Shown: positions 37,583 to 46,580 of the stretch, one piece after another
Position numbering within the stretch: the stretch's first letter is position 1
Layout of the letters: every line of letters begins with the position of its first letter
Assembly (NCBI GenBank): GCA_905397405.1
Contig: CAJPVJ010000002.1
Location: 1-64,000, forward strand
Length of the DNA stretch: 64,000 bases
Origin: Oppiella nova
Lineage: Eukaryota; Arthropoda; Arachnida; Sarcoptiformes; Oppiidae
Reading direction: 5' to 3'
Position numbers and translations under genes: made by a program
Notes under the pieces: generated by a model
Told to the model about the DNA's origin: nothing
Seen by the model: only the letters and a program-made list of their open reading frames with translations
Database searches by the model: none

Positions 37583-38236
37583 TTACATGGTTGAAACGGC
37601 AAGCTTTATTCCAAAAGCACAGAACAGTAGGCCTACACAAGCAACACAACCTGCAGCAATTTTGTAGCGTGTATTGAAAAAAGTGGCGAGTTTAACGCCT
37701 GAGAAGATTAAGATCGTCAAATAACCCATACTGATGATTTGCAGAATCACTGAAAGTGCCGCAAAACTTAAAGCAGGGTAAGGGTAATCAGGATCGACAA
37801 ACTGAACAAAGAACGAGAGATAAAATAAAATTGCTTTTGGGTTGAGTAAGCTAATGGTGAGTGCTGTTCGAAATGGATGGAATTGTTCGTTAGATGCAGT
37901 ATTCGATGTATTTGTTTGCAGCGTTTGTGGTTTGCTTTGCCAAGTTTTGATACTTGCGATCAGTAAACGAATACCGAGATAAGACAGATAGCTTGCACCA
38001 ACAACTTTGAGAATGATAAATAACCAAGGAAAGGCATGTAGTAGAGAGGCAGCACCTAAAACAGTGCAGAGAATCAGGATTAAATCTCCTGTAAAGACGC
38101 CTAAAGCACCGATATAGCCCGTTTTAATTCCAAATCGAGAGGCAATTGACATCACATACAATGAGTTAGGACCGGGTAAAATGACGATAAAAATAGTCCC
38201 TAGTATATATGTCACAATATCGGTAATACCAAACAC
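37583..38236 (-). CDS. leuE: LysE/RhtB family amino-acid exporter (LeuE-like)
   Basis: 217 residues, six membrane helices. The family start IFIVILPGPNSLYV (~16-29) and the LLNPKAILFYLSFFVQFVDP motif (~129-148) closely follow E. coli LeuE, an exporter of leucine and similar amino acids. A polar linker (~102-118, T/N/S-rich) sits in the cytoplasmic loop. Divides from tal by its terminator. The symbol rests on overall likeness only. Confidence 0.8.
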   Translation of the reverse strand: MFGITDIVTYILGTIFIVILPGPNSLYVMSIASRFGIKTGYIGALGVFTGDLILILCTVLGAASLLHAFPWLFIILKVVGASYLSYLGIRLLIASIKTWQSKPQTLQTNTSNTASNEQFHPFRTALTISLLNPKAILFYLSFFVQFVDPDYPYPALSFAALSVILQIISMGYLTILIFSGVKLATFFNTRYKIAAGCVACVGLLFCAFGIKLAVSTM

Positions 38237-38261
38237 AACATTCTCACTGTATAAGAAAAGC

Positions 38262-38304
38262 GAAATAAAAAAGCCGAGCGTTTATGATAACAAACTCGGC
38301 TTTA
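38262..38304 (-). terminator. tal terminator
   Basis: Arms AAAGCCGAG / CTCGGCTTT separated by 16 bases with inner AAACG-like pairing; on the minus strand the T-run follows. It is 80 bases after the tal stop, between tal and the leuE promoter region. Confidence 0.8.
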
Positions 38305-38385
38305 GAGTGTGAGCGATTTTAGTGCAATTTTAACCAAAAGCGCATCTACAATTTAGATTTATATAAATCATTCTAAATACATAGA

Positions 38386-39369
38386 TTAGTCAATAAAATC
38401 AGCATCTAGGCCAAAAGATTGACGCAATAATAATGCAAGTTGTTCACGCGCTTTGATAAAACCGTCAATCCCGCTTTGCAATAATTGGAATGCCATTAAA
38501 TCAGCTTCCAATTGTTGTTTAAATTCAGCTTTAGAAATCTCTTGATGTTCTTGAGCAGTCAGTTCAGTGTCTAAGCTGAGTTGAGAAACAACATGACGTT
38601 GATCATTGTTCAATTTTTCAAGCAGACCTGGTGCAACGGTTAAAAGATCACAACCAGCTAAACCTAAAACTTGGTCAATGCTACGGAAGCTAGCACCCAT
38701 CACTTCAGTTTTAATTTGATGCTGTTTGTAGTAATGATAAATTTGTTTAACAGACAATACGCCTGGATCTTTCTCAATTGGATAGCTTTCTACATTTTCA
38801 GCTTTTTTAAACCAATCTAAAATACGACCGACAAATGGAGAAATCAAAGTAACATTGGCATCTGCACAGGCTTTGGCTTGGTGTAAACCAAAAAGCAGGG
38901 TTAAGTTACAATGAATACCTTCTGATTCAAGTACTTTCGCAGCTTGAATACCTTCCCATGTAGAAGCAATTTTGATCAGAATACGGTCTTGATCGATCCC
39001 ATATTCTTTATACAATGCAAGTAGCTCTTTAGCCTTGGCAATGGTTTCTTCGGTATTATAGGAAAGGGCTGCATCTACTTCTGTTGAAACACGACCTTCT
39101 ACAATATTTAAAATTTCTACACCGAGTTTGACGGTGAGAATATCGATGGTGCGTTCGACGAGTGCATCTAATTCATAACCTTCTTTTTTTGCTTGAGCAT
39201 AGGCATCTTCAATTAGCTCACGACTTTCAGGCTGTTGTGCTGCTGCTGTAATGAGTGAAGGGTTAGTCGTTGCATCCAAAGGGCGAAATTGTTGAATTGC
39301 GTTTAAATCACCTGTATCAGCAACGATAGTGGTTAAGCGTTTTAATTGATCTAATGCAGATTGTGTCAT
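38386..39369 (-). CDS. tal: Transaldolase
   Basis: 327 residues, TalB type, of the pentose phosphate pathway (exchanges dihydroxyacetone units between sugar phosphates). The Schiff-base lysine is K133 in ILIKIASTWEG; TNPSLI (~35-40) and the MGASFRSIDQVLGLAGCDLLTVAPGLL block complete the active site. Length is normal. Single gene with its own terminator; tktA is not adjacent. Confidence 0.96.
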   Translation of the reverse strand: MTQSALDQLKRLTTIVADTGDLNAIQQFRPLDATTNPSLITAAAQQPESRELIEDAYAQAKKEGYELDALVERTIDILTVKLGVEILNIVEGRVSTEVDAALSYNTEETIAKAKELLALYKEYGIDQDRILIKIASTWEGIQAAKVLESEGIHCNLTLLFGLHQAKACADANVTLISPFVGRILDWFKKAENVESYPIEKDPGVLSVKQIYHYYKQHQIKTEVMGASFRSIDQVLGLAGCDLLTVAPGLLEKLNNDQRHVVSQLSLDTELTAQEHQEISKAEFKQQLEADLMAFQLLQSGIDGFIKAREQLALLLRQSFGLDADFID

Positions 39370-39457
39370 TACCGATTATTTCTTAGTTAAAATATTTGTG
39401 ATTTATTTATAACACAATGCGATTTGAGCAAAACAGGAAAATGTACTGAAAGGCCTA

Positions 39458-40348
39458 TTATTTTGTATGAATTCTTTGATTTCGAATGTGATTAATCAAA
39501 AAACGAGCAGCTGAGCCTAAGTTGCTCTCACGACTCCAGACTAAGTCGACAAAATATTCAAATTTTGGTGTGAAATCGAGCAAATCTAAGATTTTTAACT
39601 TATGTTTGAGCTCTGGATTTTCATTAAACATTTCTAAGGGAAGTACCCCCCAACCCAGTTCTTTTAAAATTAAAGCACATGCTGAGTGGTGATTGTCAGT
39701 ACGCCAATAGTTTTTAGAATAGAGTAATTCGGGTTTAATGGTTCGATCACGACTTGCCACGACAATTTGTCTGGATTGTAGGATTTGTTCAAAAGTAACT
39801 TGTTTATGTGCTGATAATGGGTGATGAATAGCTGAAACAGGAACCAAGGCTTCTTTTTTAAATTCGACAAATTGCTCACGGCTTTCAAGTATTTCACGTT
39901 CAAACATCAATGCCAGTTGTGCCGTCTGATTCATCAGCATTTTCAGCGCATCTTCTTGTGGTGCTGAGAAGATATTAATTTCTAAAGTTGGAAAGTGCTC
40001 TCCCAGCAGTGCAATGTATTCAGCCCAGTCTGTATGCAATAATTCTGAAACCACCACGATATTTAATGAGGATTCCAAGCCTTCGCTAAGCGCAATCGCT
40101 TGTTGTTTCCACTGATTCATTTCTACCAGCAGTTGTTCAGTTTTTTCATATAAGCGTTGAGCTTGAGGTGTGGGTATTGGTTCACGCCCTACACGATTAA
40201 AGAGTTTTAGATTTAAGTCTATTTCCAAGTTGGCGATAGACATACTGACAGCGGAGGGAACTTTGCCAAGCTGTCGTGCTGCTGCTGAAAATGAACCTGT
40301 TTCCATCACCGTTTTAAAGATGGTGAGTTGTTCTTGGTTGATATTCAT
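39458..40348 (-). CDS. aceR: LysR family activator of aceI
   Basis: 296 residues: N-terminal winged helix (FKTVMETGSFSAAARQLGKVPSAVSMSIANLE, residues ~11-42, shown in part) and LysR effector domain with ELGWGVLPLEMF near 235. It is divergent from aceI and has the AceR N-terminus MNINQEQL. AceR activates aceI in response to chlorhexidine and short-chain diamines in A. baumannii. Binding sites are expected in the 147-base spacer, which holds the palindromes described next. Confidence 0.85.
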   Translation of the reverse strand: MNINQEQLTIFKTVMETGSFSAAARQLGKVPSAVSMSIANLEIDLNLKLFNRVGREPIPTPQAQRLYEKTEQLLVEMNQWKQQAIALSEGLESSLNIVVVSELLHTDWAEYIALLGEHFPTLEINIFSAPQEDALKMLMNQTAQLALMFEREILESREQFVEFKKEALVPVSAIHHPLSAHKQVTFEQILQSRQIVVASRDRTIKPELLYSKNYWRTDNHHSACALILKELGWGVLPLEMFNENPELKHKLKILDLLDFTPKFEYFVDLVWSRESNLGSAARFLINHIRNQRIHTK

Positions 40349-40407
40349 GCGCTTGGCACCATTATGTTTAGTTTTTCAGTCTTTAAATTTACTCCAATTC
40401 ACGCAAC

Positions 40408-40463
40408 CTTTCAATAAAATTGAAAGAACCTGACTCGATTGATCAATATTATAAAAATATAAT
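40408..40463. promoter_or_regulatory. Palindromes in the aceR-aceI spacer
   Basis: CTTTCAAT AAA ATTGAAAG (40408-40426) is a perfect 8-bp-arm dyad, and ATTGATCAAT (40438-40447) a 10-bp palindrome. A TATAAT at 40458-40463, 33 bases from the aceI ATG, is a good -10 element. The layout (dyad, then promoter) fits a LysR regulator acting on both genes. Confidence 0.5.
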
Positions 40464-40495
40464 GCAACCATCGAATCAAGAAAGAGTAGTTTTAA

Positions 40496-40921
40496 ATGAT
40501 GATTTCCAAAAGAAGGGTTATTCATGCATTAAGCTATGAAGTCATCCTGTTGGTGATCATAGCGATTGCATTAAGTTTTATTTTTGAAGTGCCAATGGAA
40601 GTTACCGGCGTATTAGGTGTTGCAATGGCCGTGACTTCAGTGGTTTGGAATATGGTGTTTAACCATTTCTTTGAGCAATTTGAACGTAAGAGAAAGCTTA
40701 AACGTACCATTAGTGTACGTATTTTACATGCCATTGGTTTTGAGGGGGGGTTGATGTTAGCCACGATTCCAATGGTTGCTTACGCAATGGATATGTCTTT
40801 GTGGCAAGCAATTTTATTGGATTTCGGAATGACCACCTGTATTTTGGTGTATACCTTTATTTTCCAATGGTGTTATGACTTGATTGAAGAGCGTATGGGG
40901 GCAAAACCTGTACATTCTTAA
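40496..40921 (+). CDS. aceI: PACE family efflux transporter AceI (chlorhexidine/diamine exporter)
   Basis: 141 residues, four membrane helices in two tandem bacterial-transmembrane-pair domains (~8-65 and ~75-133). The essential Glu15 is present in HALSYEVILL, and the family blocks WNMVFNHFFEQFE (~51-63), RILHAIGFEGGLM (~75-87) and VYTFIFQWCYDLIEE (~121-135) match AceI closely. It exports chlorhexidine, and short-chain diamines such as cadaverine, by proton exchange. Translation could begin at either of two adjacent ATGs; the first keeps the published numbering. Confidence 0.93.
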   Translation: MMISKRRVIHALSYEVILLVIIAIALSFIFEVPMEVTGVLGVAMAVTSVVWNMVFNHFFEQFERKRKLKRTISVRILHAIGFEGGLMLATIPMVAYAMDMSLWQAILLDFGMTTCILVYTFIFQWCYDLIEERMGAKPVHS

Positions 40922-40978
40922 TTAAGCCTGCAATGCATTTATTCTAAATTTTAGTGAAAATTTCAGATGTGTTGCGAT

Positions 40979-41024
40979 AAAGCTCCCCTTAGTTTTATTG
41001 AAAACTAAGGGGAGCTTTTTTATA
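40979..41024 (+). terminator. aceI terminator
   Basis: Very strong hairpin: AGCTCCCCTTAGTTTT pairs with AAAACTAAGGGGAGCT around ATTG, followed by a T-run. Confidence 0.95.
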
Positions 41025-41074
41025 AAAATTTAATTAAATCAATTTTCTGGAAAATTTGTTTGATTATAAAAAAC

Positions 41075-41275
41075 TGCAATGCCACACCTTACATTCAAAG
41101 TTTAAATGCCTTTGCGTAGGCGATGCCTCACTTTTCGTAAGAGATTCCAAACCTTGCGCTGCAAACAAAGCTATGCTTTGTTTTTGCTCATGTTTGGCGA
41201 GGGGTACGTCCTTTACCCCCGCCCAACGGCGACATCCCTGTCGCCCCACGATAGGATCACCATCTATGATTCAAA
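41075..41275 (+). repeat. Multi-hairpin intergenic repeat element
   Basis: GC-richer than its surroundings and packed with stems: AAACAAAGC/GCTTTGTTT at 41163-41183, GGCG(A)GGGGTA/TACCCCCGCC at 41196-41223 (10 bp with one A bulge), and GGCGACA/TGTCGCC at 41228-41245. The left end (AAAGTTTAAAT ... GCGTAGGCGATGCC) is shared with a degenerate copy at 23530-23598. The form is that of REP/BIME-like intergenic repeats. Frames crossing it (41056-41322 and 41106-41288) have no binding site and are treated as non-coding. Confidence 0.55.
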
Positions 41276-41526
41276 AGTACAAAAATAAATTGATAACCAA
41301 TTGTTACTCAAAGTTCATATAAAAACATAAGCTTCATTTATGATCAGTTGCTTGATAGAAGTCACTTGTATAAATAATTAGGTGGTTTGACTATAAGGAA
41401 TAAAAACTAGGTAAAACATAATCAATAAAGATAAAAAACCGTTACACGATCACAGCTCAGTTTAAACAAACTTTTGCAAAAGATAATTGGAATTCAATTT
41501 GTTTTGTAAAATTGTTCGCCTACAAT

Positions 41527-41790
41527 AGGGTCTGTTAACATTTCATAAATGGCTTGCGTTGTAGGCTAAAATTGAGCAGGCAAGGCATGAAACGAAGAGA
41601 ATAGCGAGACTATTTTCGAGTTTCATAACACAGACTGAGATAATTTTAACCACAACCCTTCGGGACTAGAGTTTTTTGTCGCTACGTCGTTACGAACTAC
41701 TCATTTAGCTGACTAAATTTCGTATTTCGTGCCTCGAATCGTCTAAAAAAACTCGTTGTCGCAAACATAGAAGAAGTGTCAACAGACCCT
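41527..41790. mobile_element. MITE, 264 bp, with 14-bp terminal inverted repeats
   Basis: Left end AGGGTCTGTTAACA (41527-41540) and right end TGTCAACAGACCCT (41777-41790) are inverted repeats with one mismatch. AAT stands directly outside each end (41524-41526, 41791-41793), as for a 3-bp target duplication. The inside has no transposase; it has an internal TGAAAC/GTTTCA hairpin (41588-41625) and a GAGTTTTTT/AAAAAACTC pair. It therefore depends on a transposase elsewhere. The IS family cannot be settled; an IS5-like source is a guess. Its right end lies 39 bases before the start codon of the next gene. Confidence 0.75.
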
Positions 41791-41829
41791 AATAAATTCA
41801 ATATATGTAAGAGATGGATTGAGGCAAAT

Positions 41830-43899
41830 ATGGTGCAGACAGTTCAGGAGCAGCTGCCACATAGACACCAGCTTGCTGCTCAAGAATTACTTCAGGTTTC
41901 AGCAAATTTAAATAAGATTTATCTTGATCAATTTGACTATTTGTCCGAGATTACTGCGCACAACTTTTTCCAGTTTGATCCACAACAGCATAAATTCAGT
42001 CTGGCAAATCAGTTACTCAATATCTATTTTGATGAAGAAAAGGGTTTGATTTTTGCTTTAAATTTTGAAAAGTTACCGCGTTCATTAGAAAATAAAATCA
42101 ATATTAATCGTTTTGTTCAATATTTCTCAGAAAATATTTATTTTTATACAACAAAATATCATGAGATACATCCGACTGATTTAAAGACCAAAGCCCAAAT
42201 CATTCGCCAAACACTGATTGAACAGGTTTTTGAGTGGGTGGATGGTGAAAATCGGGTAGAGCAGTATTTATATAATATTAGTGAAGCAGATGCAGAGCGT
42301 ATTGATCAAATTTTGCTGCACTATGAATATTTTGATTATGCCTATGTTTCTGATTTTGCTAAATATGGTAAAGCGATCCCTTTAAGTGTTGAAATTAATA
42401 TTAAGCATTTAGTGCTGATTAATTCTGTATTGGGTCAAGAGTTTTTGCCGATTCAGTTATTGGTACCTAAATTTCAACAGGCCATTTTTTCTTTAGATCA
42501 GTTTATTCCAGCGCATTATTTGCGTATTTTAAAGATTTTCCACCCAGAATCATTACGCTTACACGAACTCAGTCAGTATTTTGCAAGTTATCAATTACTG
42601 GCTGTACATGCTCAAGAACAACCGCAAATGCTTGCTTATGCAAAATATATGAAACGAGGCTTTTGGCAATATCAGGATTTATTGAGCAAGCAGCACTTTT
42701 TACAAAAAGATGCTGAATATTGGGAACAGGATCAAGTTCCACAATTTCCAATTTGTAGCCTTAAGCGCACTGCAAATTGGCTATTTAAACAAGATGAACA
42801 GGTCAATGATTGGATTAGTCGACATATAAAGGATCCCAATGTCAGGATCACGATCACAGCATTAAGTCTGATTGATACTTCAAAGATTTATCCTGAAGTC
42901 ACTATAAGTGTTTTAAAGTATTTTAAAAATATTGCAGCGCGGCTATTTTTAATTGAATGCCATTCCTTTGCAATTACAAATGAATGGCAAAATCACCAAA
43001 AGAACAATCGTTATAGTTTTTTAAAAACAGAGATTGAAAATAAATCGAATAAGAAAATAATTTCTAATTCTTATTTATATATCGAAGAATGGTTGGATTT
43101 CGCTGCGTTGATGTTGGCGGATCAACCACAGATGTATAAAAAAATATACCTTAAAATAAATCGTATCATTCAAGCATTTATGCTGTTTGTACAACACATT
43201 GCTCAGTGCTTGCCCACGCAACTGATTAAGTTTATTGATCCGCAACGACAACAACATGCTGAATTTTTTATTCAGTTGCAAAAGCACAATATAACAGTCG
43301 ATGATTTCCGTAAAAAACTGAAACACATGCAGATTGGTCGTGCATCTAACCATAGTATTTACGACAGCTTTGTTTTGGACTATGTGATGCATTTATTTAA
43401 TGATCATCACGATATAGAGCGGAATGTCACTTGGTCTGGTCTATATCAACAAGCACAGCGTTGGCATCAACATCATTATTTTGTTGATACCTTATCAACA
43501 CTTAAAGAAAAAATAGATGTAGAGCATTGGGATCGCGTTGCACCAATGCAAAAGATTTATTTTGAAGAGTGGTGCTATGAAGAACTGAATAGCCTAAAAC
43601 GAATTATTCAAGAGTCGTTGGTGTTTAAACACTGTTTGGCATTGTCCTATTGTGCGCGGATTGTAGATCGTGAATATGTAGCATTTCATGTATCGAAAGT
43701 TGATGATGCGACTCAGGAAATGACTTTGGGTTGTTATTATAAATTAGGACGTTTGGTCTTTGATCAATTGCGTTTACCCAATAATCATATTCCTGATGAG
43801 TTTTATATATTGAAAGCTCAAGCTTTTATTGATGATGTAAATCAGCATTTAAAATGGAAAAGCAGTATTCAACCCAATGAAGAATTGGGGAATTTATAG
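41830..43899 (+). CDS. Large protein of unknown function with a PcfJ-like C-terminus
   Basis: 689 residues, no signal or membrane segment; rich in aromatic, Q and H residues, likely helical. The last ~120 residues hold a pattern like the PcfJ C-terminal domain: KHCLALSYCARIVDREYVAFHV, then EMTLGCYYKLGRLVFDQLRLPNN (~600-665). PcfJ domains occur on conjugative and phage-related elements and their biochemical role is unknown. I start at the ATG at 41830 (GAGG five bases before); a GTG at 41776 lies inside the MITE and is an artefact. Followed by the Pif1-like helicase gene 131 bases downstream. Confidence 0.65.
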   Translation: MVQTVQEQLPHRHQLAAQELLQVSANLNKIYLDQFDYLSEITAHNFFQFDPQQHKFSLANQLLNIYFDEEKGLIFALNFEKLPRSLENKININRFVQYFSENIYFYTTKYHEIHPTDLKTKAQIIRQTLIEQVFEWVDGENRVEQYLYNISEADAERIDQILLHYEYFDYAYVSDFAKYGKAIPLSVEINIKHLVLINSVLGQEFLPIQLLVPKFQQAIFSLDQFIPAHYLRILKIFHPESLRLHELSQYFASYQLLAVHAQEQPQMLAYAKYMKRGFWQYQDLLSKQHFLQKDAEYWEQDQVPQFPICSLKRTANWLFKQDEQVNDWISRHIKDPNVRITITALSLIDTSKIYPEVTISVLKYFKNIAARLFLIECHSFAITNEWQNHQKNNRYSFLKTEIENKSNKKIISNSYLYIEEWLDFAALMLADQPQMYKKIYLKINRIIQAFMLFVQHIAQCLPTQLIKFIDPQRQQHAEFFIQLQKHNITVDDFRKKLKHMQIGRASNHSIYDSFVLDYVMHLFNDHHDIERNVTWSGLYQQAQRWHQHHYFVDTLSTLKEKIDVEHWDRVAPMQKIYFEEWCYEELNSLKRIIQESLVFKHCLALSYCARIVDREYVAFHVSKVDDATQEMTLGCYYKLGRLVFDQLRLPNNHIPDEFYILKAQAFIDDVNQHLKWKSSIQPNEELGNL

Positions 43900-44030
43900 T
43901 TTGACGCAGATCATTTTTGAGTGAGCGACTTGGCTTTAATTCACTTTTCATGATGCATTTGGCTTAACTTTTTATGTAAAAATCGTTAGGCTATAGCCGT
44001 CCCATCCTGTTTAGGTAATTCAAGGCTGTT

Positions 44031-45746
44031 ATGAAACAAGAAACTGCACTCAAACTTATGAAAGCGGGTGAAAATGTCTTTTTGACTGGATCTGCTGGTG
44101 CAGGAAAAACTTATACGCTTAATCAGTACATCAATTATTTAAAAGCACGCAAAGTCCCTGTTGCAATTACAGCATCTACGGGGATTGCAGCAACGCATAT
44201 GAATGGCATGACGATTCATACTTGGGCAGGCATTGGGATTAAAGATACGCTGACTGATGATGATTTAAAGCGTATGAAAGAGCGTAAATACTTAAAAGAG
44301 CATTTAGAAAATGCCCAGGTCTTGATCATTGATGAAATTTCAATGTTACATGCCAAACAGCTTAATTTGGTCAATCAAGTTTTAAAATATTTTAAAGAAT
44401 CTGATGATGCTTTCGGTGGTATTCAAGTGATTGCAGCCGGAGACTTTTTTCAGTTACCGCCTGTAGGAAAAAATAGCGAACTAAATCGAGATAAATTTTG
44501 TTTTATGTCAACCGCTTGGGTTGAAGCAAAATTTCGTGTTTGCTACCTGACAGAGCAGCATCGTCAAGATGATTCGGCTTTAAATGATGTACTCAATGCG
44601 ATTCGTGCCCAAAATATTCAGCCACAGCATATTCAAGCGCTACAAGATACCCGTAATCAAGACATTGGTGATACCTACACACGCTTATATACCCACAATA
44701 TGGACGTGGATAGTATCAACTTTCAGCATCTCAATGCGATTGAAGGCGATGATCATCAATTTGTAGCGGTCACAGATGGTAATGAAAAGCTGATTGAGAC
44801 ATTGAAATCTTCTGTACGTGCACCTGATGAGTTGACGCTTAAAAAGCATGCCAAAGTCATGTTCGTTAAAAATAACTTCGATATGGGCTATATCAACGGT
44901 AGTTTAGGTGAAGTCATTGGATTTGAAGAAGACGATGAACTGGGGATGTTGCCTAAAGTCAAAATGACTGATGGTACAACCTTATTGGTTGCGCCAGAAA
45001 CATGGTCTGTTGACAATGAAGGTGGTAAAACCATCGCCAGTCTACAACAAGTGCCATTACGGTTAGCTTGGGCAATAACTATTCATAAATCACAAGGGAT
45101 GACCTTGGAAGCTGCGGAAATAAACTTAAGCCATACCTTTGAAAAAGGTCAGGGTTATGTGGCTTTATCCCGGCTTAAATCGATTCAGGGTTTAAGATTG
45201 TTAGGTTTTAATGATCAGGCGTTGGAACTGGATAGTCTTGCAATTAAAGCAGATCGCCGTTTTCAAGAGTTATCCAATGAAGCCGAAGTGCATTATGCAG
45301 ATTCAGATTTAACCACACAGCACAATGCCTTTATTCGTCATTGTGGTGGTACGTTAAATACCACTGAGATTGAACGTAATGAGAAGAAGCTGGCGCGTAA
45401 TAGTGGTAAAACCAATTATGCCTCAGCAACACTTGATGAAACGCGTGAATTGTTTGAAAGTGGCTATGAGATTCAGGATATTGCGGTTGAACGTGGATTA
45501 ACTCCTGCGACGATTATCAATCATTTGGCTCGTTTACATCGAGAACAAGGTTTGGATATCTCGATTGCAAATCCTGGTGAAGAAGTTGTAGAAAAAATTC
45601 GTGTGATTTATAAAAAATTGAAGAAACGCCAAGATCCAAGTCATTTTAATGATGATGGTGCGATTAAATTGCGTCCAATCGTTGATTTAACCAGTCCCAA
45701 AATGGGCTATGATCAAGTACGTTTGGCATTGTTATTTGTTGAGTGA
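44031..45746 (+). CDS. Pif1/RecD-like superfamily 1B helicase
   Basis: 571 residues. Walker A GSAGAGKT (~20-27), Walker B VLIIDEISML (~97-106), the GIQVIAAGDFFQLPPVG motif III (~128-144), TEQHRQ (~165-170), and the C-terminal UvrD-type AITIHKSQGMTLEAAEI/YVALSRLKS (~348-385). A helix-turn-helix-like segment follows (DETRELFESGYEIQDIAVERGLTPATIINHLARL, ~465-499, shown in part), as in some bacterial Pif1 relatives. It should unwind DNA 5'-3', possibly G-quadruplexes or forks. The stop overlaps the next gene's GTG by four bases. Confidence 0.85.
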   Translation: MKQETALKLMKAGENVFLTGSAGAGKTYTLNQYINYLKARKVPVAITASTGIAATHMNGMTIHTWAGIGIKDTLTDDDLKRMKERKYLKEHLENAQVLIIDEISMLHAKQLNLVNQVLKYFKESDDAFGGIQVIAAGDFFQLPPVGKNSELNRDKFCFMSTAWVEAKFRVCYLTEQHRQDDSALNDVLNAIRAQNIQPQHIQALQDTRNQDIGDTYTRLYTHNMDVDSINFQHLNAIEGDDHQFVAVTDGNEKLIETLKSSVRAPDELTLKKHAKVMFVKNNFDMGYINGSLGEVIGFEEDDELGMLPKVKMTDGTTLLVAPETWSVDNEGGKTIASLQQVPLRLAWAITIHKSQGMTLEAAEINLSHTFEKGQGYVALSRLKSIQGLRLLGFNDQALELDSLAIKADRRFQELSNEAEVHYADSDLTTQHNAFIRHCGGTLNTTEIERNEKKLARNSGKTNYASATLDETRELFESGYEIQDIAVERGLTPATIINHLARLHREQGLDISIANPGEEVVEKIRVIYKKLKKRQDPSHFNDDGAIKLRPIVDLTSPKMGYDQVRLALLFVE

Positions 45747-46183
45747 TAGATGTTTTTAGTGATGAATTAATGGCTAAATTTGAGAAAAAGTTATTAAGTC
45801 CACGTTTAGCTATTTTGTCTAAATGCAAATATTCTAATAGTTATAATCTCAGCTTTCAGTTGTGCCCATTTTATTATGCGCATGAATTGATAGATTCAAA
45901 TATTTCTTTTCAAGGGTTGGAGCTACCATCTCCATTTTTAAAAGATTTGCTTGGGTTGACGTTGGTTTTTGATGAAAATGAATGTGATGCATTTAATGGG
46001 TGTTTTACCATTAAAAGTATCCATAATCCTGTCGATTTATACCAATTGGCATTTATTGAAAGTCGTGACGGTTATCTAAAAGTGATTGCGAAAATCAAGA
46101 TCGATTTTGAGTTTGAGCAATTTGATGATTTTGAAAATCTAGAATTGGTGATCAATGCTACTGTTGCATCTCAGATCTTATGA
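45743..46183 (+). CDS. Hypothetical protein coupled to the helicase gene
   Basis: 146 residues, acidic, no membrane segment; unrecognised. GTG start at 45743 in the GTGA overlap with the helicase stop suggests translational coupling; an ATG at 45770 is possible. Contains FEFEQFDDFENLEL, strongly acidic, near the C-terminus. Confidence 0.55.
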   Translation: MIDVFSDELMAKFEKKLLSPRLAILSKCKYSNSYNLSFQLCPFYYAHELIDSNISFQGLELPSPFLKDLLGLTLVFDENECDAFNGCFTIKSIHNPVDLYQLAFIESRDGYLKVIAKIKIDFEFEQFDDFENLELVINATVASQIL

Positions 46184-46397
46184 TTCAATCGTTTTAAGTG
46201 AAAAAGAATGAATTAACACAGATGCTTATTGATGATTTTGTTAAGGTCTATCAATAGAATACAATAGATGTCGTGCTTTGAATGAGATAAAGAACCATAA
46301 AGCGCCCTAGTCCAGAAATGTTTCATCTCATGGTTATTCATATTCTAAAATTAAAGTGAATTTCAGCATCGTATAGCTGTGTAGTAAATTTGGATGC
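46184..46397. other. Spacer before the sulP promoter
   Basis: About 215 AT-rich bases after the hypothetical gene with no terminator-like hairpin and no ORF I can support. Confidence 0.35.
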
Positions 46398-46403
46398 TAT
46401 ACT
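46398..46403 (+). promoter_or_regulatory. Extended -10 promoter element of sulP
   Basis: TGCTATACT: the -10 TATACT with upstream TG makes an extended -10 promoter; no good -35 is seen. Transcription would begin near 46410, giving a leader of about 170 bases. Confidence 0.45.
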
Positions 46404-46409
46404 CGCACT

Positions 46410-46580
46410 TTAACTTCCTTCAAAACCAGTGCTTTTTTATGACACTTACGCCACCTTAAGTTTATTTACCTCTTCTAATTTGTAAATAACTCATCACTGT
46501 CTAGTGATGTGGTGTAGTCGTTTGTGTGTCGTATATCACATCACTAGCCTATCAAAAAATCAAAAAAATAGGCGCTATTT
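46410..46580 (+). promoter_or_regulatory. Structured 5' leader with mutually exclusive hairpins
   Basis: Three stems are perfect: TTATTTAC/GTAAATAA (46462-46489), CTAGTGATGTG/CACATCACTAG (46501-46547, 11 bp, 25-base loop) and GCCTAT/ATAGGC (46547-46573). In addition CATCACT at 46492-46498 can pair with AGTGATG at 46503-46509, the left arm of the second stem, so the two folds exclude one another. The last stem lies just before the ATG and would hide the AGG binding site. No known riboswitch class is recognised. Confidence 0.5.

Noticed and set aside
41056-41322. Two overlapping frames (41056-41322, 41106-41288) that could be genes
   Set aside because: They translate the hairpin repeat itself; composition follows the stems.
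41776-41829. GTG start for the large PcfJ-like protein
   Set aside because: It is part of the MITE right end; the ATG at 41830 has GAGG upstream.
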